A stretch of DNA of 7,511 bases, taken from contig CANBTO010000237.1 of the NCBI GenBank assembly GCA_947372405.1, positions 1 to 7,511 of the forward strand. Direction: 5' to 3'. Every line of letters begins with the position of its first letter. Position 1 is the stretch's first letter. This document shows positions 1 through 7,511 of this stretch, piece after piece. Below the pieces are notes generated by a model that saw only the letters and a list, made by a program, of their open reading frames with translations, was not told the DNA's origin and searched no databases. Origin of the DNA: Verrucomicrobiaceae bacterium. GTDB taxonomy: Bacteria; Verrucomicrobiota; Verrucomicrobiae; Verrucomicrobiales; Akkermansiaceae. The position numbers and the translations under genes were made by a program.

Positions 1-1681
<1,681 letters not shown>

Positions 1682-1726
1682 TTTCAAACCGCGAACCCAA
1701 CCCTGACCTAAAACGTTACTAACAAC
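1682..1726 (+). other. rpoB-rpoC intercistronic gap without Shine-Dalgarno
   Basis: This 45-base spacer joins rpoB to rpoC. The sequence before the rpoC ATG (CTAAAACGTTACTAACAAC) is A-rich and has no GGAG/AGGA-type ribosome binding site. There is no hairpin or T-run, so nothing suggests termination or a new promoter. The two genes are therefore inferred to share one transcript, with rpoC translation starting from an A-rich, unstructured leader. Confidence 0.6.
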
Positions 1727-5938
<4,212 letters not shown>

Positions 5939-5965
5939 TCGCCGGTTAGATCAAATCATACAAGG

Positions 5966-5997
5966 AGAGGGGACATTCGTGTCCCCTCTTTCTTTTT
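5966..5997 (+). terminator. Intrinsic terminator of the rpoBC operon, UUCG tetraloop
   Basis: A perfect 10-bp stem, AGAGGGGACA (5966-5975) with TGTCCCCTCT (5980-5989), encloses the loop TTCG (5976-5979). It is followed by the T-rich run TTCTTTTT (5990-5997). UUCG is an unusually stable RNA tetraloop, and stem plus U-tract is the classic Rho-independent arrangement. It starts 28 bases after the rpoC stop, so it should end the rpoBC transcript and insulate the genes downstream. The upstream flank is only mildly A-rich, so efficient termination on the opposite strand is not expected. Confidence 0.93.
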
Positions 5998-6003
5998 CGG
6001 GAA

Positions 6004-6031
6004 TAGGTCCTATAGGTCCTATGCGTCCTAT
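6004..6031 (+). repeat. Short 9-bp tandem repeat, TAGGTCCTA unit
   Basis: There are three consecutive 9-base units: TAGGTCCTA (6004-6012), TAGGTCCTA (6013-6021) and the variant TGCGTCCTA (6022-6030), followed by a T-run (6031-6034). The junction of the first two units contains the palindrome CCTATAGG (6009-6016). The array fills most of the gap between the rpoBC terminator and the start of the 111-residue gene. From memory, similar TCCTAT-based tandem strings are frequent between genes in Verrucomicrobiota and related genomes, but I cannot verify that here. A role in the leader of the downstream gene is possible but unsupported. Confidence 0.75.
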
Positions 6032-6046
6032 TTTCCGCCCCACCCC

Positions 6047-6382
6047 ATGACCACCATCGCCACCTTCCCGACTTGCGAGGAAGCGCACCTGTTCCGTGCC
6101 TTTCTCGAATCCCGTGGCATCGAGGGTTTTCTGCTCAACGAAAACATCACCCAGCTCTTCTGGATCTACAGCAATGCCACCGGTGGCGTGCGCTTGGAAG
6201 TGGCGGATGACGATGTGGAGGAGGCCGCGGTGATTTACCACGAATACCTCACTGCCCTGCGCTCCGGTCCCTACCCGGAATCCACCGTACGGGGCTGGCC
6301 GCTGGTGCTGCTGCTTTCCCTTCTCGTCAGTGTGCCGATGATCATCTTCGGCCGGCAAAAGTCCCGCCCCGGGCCGGAGTGA
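6047..6382 (+). CDS. Small DUF2007-type protein with C-terminal membrane helix
   Basis: This 111-residue protein has an N-terminal domain of about 70 residues that fits the DUF2007 pattern (putative prokaryotic signal transducing protein, PF09413). It starts MTTIATFPTCEEAHLFRAFL, a strand followed by a helix that 'skips' to ESRGIEGFLLNE. VRLEVADDDVEEAAVIYHEY then gives the second strand-helix unit. Family members are small ferredoxin-like folds, often next to a membrane or zinc-ribbon segment, and their biochemical role is unknown. Residues 84-102 (WPLVLLLSLLVSVPMIIFG) form one clear hydrophobic span followed by a basic tail (RQKSRPGPE). This suggests a C-terminal anchor with the folded domain in the cytoplasm. 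There is no signal peptide. The ATG at 6047 is the only start preserving the first strand. It is preceded by pyrimidine-rich sequence without a Shine-Dalgarno. The gene lies behind the rpoBC terminator and is probably transcribed separately. No link to RNA polymerase can be seen. The family call comes from pattern memory, not from a search. Confidence 0.8.
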   Translation: MTTIATFPTCEEAHLFRAFLESRGIEGFLLNENITQLFWIYSNATGGVRLEVADDDVEEAAVIYHEYLTALRSGPYPESTVRGWPLVLLLSLLVSVPMIIFGRQKSRPGPE

Positions 6383-6387
6383 CAGGA

Positions 6388-6546
6388 TGCAACGTAGCCA
6401 CGGTCTTGAGTCCCTGCCATCCCGCCGTCTTGTCCACCTGATTTCCCTCACCCTGATAGAACGGACCCGCCTGCAACGAAGTTAGCTCCCTGCCATGCGC
6501 TCCCCGTGGGGTTTCCGTCGTCCTTTCCCGGACAACCTGCCATCCC
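6388..6546. repeat. Degenerate intergenic repeats around CCTGCCAT
   Basis: CCTGCCAT occurs three times, at 6413-6420, 6489-6496 and 6536-6543. The first two copies share a longer frame. TGCAACG (6388-6394) leads to TCCCTGCCAT (6411-6420), and TGCAACG (6472-6478) leads to TCCCTGCCAT (6487-6496), the second copy being 8 bases shorter inside. The first and third copies share CCTGCCATCCC. These fall in the 6383-6634 stretch, where I see no convincing gene on either strand, no clear terminator and no strong promoter. They resemble decayed copies of a dispersed element, but only local copies can be seen. Confidence 0.5.
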
Positions 6547-6560
6547 TTCAATCCCACCCC

Positions 6561-6650
6561 ATGAACCCGCACCCCGTCACCCGTGGAGCTTTTGCTCTAA
6601 CATCCATTGCGCACACCGCGTTCGTCTTTTCATCATGTGGCACCGTATGA
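6561..6650 (+). CDS. Possible 29-residue leader-like reading frame overlapping the next start
   Basis: An ATG at 6561 opens 29 codons ending at TGA 6648-6650. That stop overlaps the ATG at 6647 of the downstream gene as ATGA. The peptide has a short polar start (MNPHPVTRG), a hydrophobic middle (AFALTSIAHTAFVF) and ends SSCGTV, which looks like a lipoprotein signal sequence with a weak lipobox (FSSC). Its start context, CCCACCCCATGA, is identical over 12 bases to that of the gene at 6047. It could be a translated leader peptide coupled to the next gene, the remnant of a lipoprotein gene, or chance. There is no Shine-Dalgarno, and 29 codons is too short for coding statistics, so confidence is low. 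Confidence 0.22.
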   Translation: MNPHPVTRGAFALTSIAHTAFVFSSCGTV

Positions 6651-7511
6651 AAAACCGAACATCGCACATGAGGCCCGCGGTTTCGATTTGTCATGCGCTG
6701 CTGGTCGGCAGCGTGTGCTGGCTCACGGTGTCAGCCCGTGCGGAGCAATCCGCCGTGCCGGCACGCCCGGACTCCTCCACGGATTCGGTGGAGAAACCGG
6801 TTGAGCCCACCATATCGCGGACCACCGTGCTTGTGCCGCTGCCGGCGGATTCCGGCTGGCAGGACATGGCCTTCCTTGCCGCCATCCCGGCCACAACGGT
6901 CGTCAACCATGGGGCACCCTCCCTGATCGCGCTGGAGGCGGCGGGAACGCTCACACCCGAGATCCAGGATTACCTCCGGCGATACCGTCCCGACGCGGTC
7001 TTTTTGTTAGGTGGCGCGGCAGACGGCGCCGTGATCGCAGGGCGCAACTGCGGCGTGCTCAAGGCGGATGGCGCGGACGAAGCCGCATGCGTGTTGAGCC
7101 ACAGGTTCTGGCGCAGCTCCGCGACGGCAGTGATTTGTCCGGAGGACGACTACGAAGCCGGGTTGGTGGCAGCGCCGCTGGCCGCTCGTTTGCATGCGCC
7201 GCTGCTCTTTGTCAGCGGGCATGGCCTTTCGCGATTTGCTTCCGAGGAACTGCGCCGCCTCGATACCCATGAAGTGATCGTGGTGGGAAAAATCGCCGGA
7301 GGACGGCAATCCTTGCAACAAGTGACAGCGCAGGTGACTGAACTCGCCACCGCGCGCGATGTCATGAGTTGGGCGCGGGATCGCAAATTGCCCGTGGCAT
7401 ACGTGGCTGCCCTCAACCCGCTCGACCGGAACCAATCAGTCGTCAGGAAGCTGTCGCTGGCTGGAGCGCTGCTGGCCGCCGGGCGCGACGGTCTGGTCGC
7501 GCCGCTCTCAT
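6647..7511 (+). CDS. Exported protein with cell wall binding repeat 2-like segments, N-terminal part (3' end outside window)
   Basis: The frame stays open for 288 codons to the window edge, so the gene is cut by the window and not broken. From M1 (ATG 6647) there is a signal peptide. Its basic n-region includes MKNRTSHMRP, its hydrophobic core is about 17-28 (ALLVGSVCWLTV), and a likely signal peptidase I site follows SARA, before E33. A Ser/Pro-rich linker (33-58) follows. Residues 60-123 end in the strand-like DAVFLLGG. Residues 160-214 read TAVICPEDDYEAGLVAAPLA, then APLLFVSG, then HEVIVVG. This alternation resembles the cell wall binding repeat 2 family (PF04122), which is involved in envelope attachment in other bacteria. 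Residues 251-287 (AYVAALNPLDRN, then LSLAGALLAAGRDGLVAPL) may begin another domain. In-frame alternative starts at 6635 and 6668 are possible; 6668 would still leave a usable signal peptide. No Shine-Dalgarno precedes any of them. Leu codons include many CTG and TTG, unlike the CTC-rich rpoBC. The product should be periplasmic or surface-associated; its precise function is unknown. Confidence 0.75.
   Translation, partial: MKNRTSHMRPAVSICHALLVGSVCWLTVSARAEQSAVPARPDSSTDSVEKPVEPTISRTTVLVPLPADSGWQDMAFLAAIPATTVVNHGAPSLIALEAAGTLTPEIQDYLRRYRPDAVFLLGGAADGAVIAGRNCGVLKADGADEAACVLSHRFWRSSATAVICPEDDYEAGLVAAPLAARLHAPLLFVSGHGLSRFASEELRRLDTHEVIVVGKIAGGRQSLQQVTAQVTELATARDVMSWARDRKLPVAYVAALNPLDRNQSVVRKLSLAGALLAAGRDGLVAPLS

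Noticed and set aside
6502..6511. CCCCGTGGGG inverted repeat in the intergenic stretch as a terminator for the 6047 gene.
   Set aside because: The stem is only 3-4 pairs with a loop too small for all pairs to form, and no T-tract follows.
6342..6572. Minus-strand open frame of 76 codons over the intergenic stretch.
   Set aside because: It overlaps the end of the 6047 gene and reads through the degenerate repeats; the product has no recognisable domain, and the frame seems to be a by-product of repeat sequence.
6593..6601. TGCTCTAAC as an extended -10 promoter element before the exported-protein gene.
   Set aside because: It matches TATAAT at only four of six positions and has no credible -35 at the right distance, so it is indistinguishable from chance.
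6691..6954. Minus-strand and alternative plus-strand frames within the exported-protein gene.
   Set aside because: The plus frame from 6647 has a coherent signal peptide and domain-like pattern to the window end; the others are short and lack any recognisable feature.

Overview
This window looks like a chromosomal segment from a GC-rich (roughly 60%) Gram-negative-type bacterium, most likely a member of Verrucomicrobiota. That placement is an inference. It rests on the lineage-specific insert in RpoB, an SI3-type insert in RpoC, the family of the small gene after rpoC, the 9-bp TAGGTCCTA-type tandem repeat, and the absence of Shine-Dalgarno sequences before every start. None of these is decisive alone, and a 16S or rpoB tree would settle it.

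Layout, all genes on the plus strand: (1) positions 1-1681 hold the C-terminal ~40% of rpoB (RNA polymerase beta subunit), whose start lies outside the window. (2) A 45-base gap is followed by complete rpoC (beta-prime, 1403 residues, 1727-5938). (3) A strong intrinsic terminator with a TTCG tetraloop (5966-5997) closes the rpoBC unit. (4) A short 9-bp tandem repeat (6004-6031) precedes a 111-residue DUF2007-type protein with a C-terminal membrane helix (6047-6382). (5) A ~250-base intergenic stretch (6383-6634) contains degenerate copies of a CCTGCCAT-containing repeat. It also holds a possible 29-codon reading frame (6561-6650) that overlaps the next start by ATGA. (6) From about 6647 to the window end runs the N-terminal part of an exported protein with a signal peptide and segments resembling cell wall binding repeat 2; its 3' end is outside the window.

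Functionally, rpoB and rpoC form the catalytic core of RNA polymerase and are almost certainly co-transcribed. The terminator separates them from the downstream genes, which have no visible functional link to transcription. Codon choice supports this split: rpoBC prefers CTC for Leu and AAG for Lys, as in highly expressed genes, while the exported-protein gene uses CTG, TTG and GCG more freely.

I do not see a convincing new biological system here. The points most worth checking are the overlapping leader-like frame before the exported-protein gene, the two small intergenic repeat families, and the shared CCCACCCCATGA start context without any Shine-Dalgarno.
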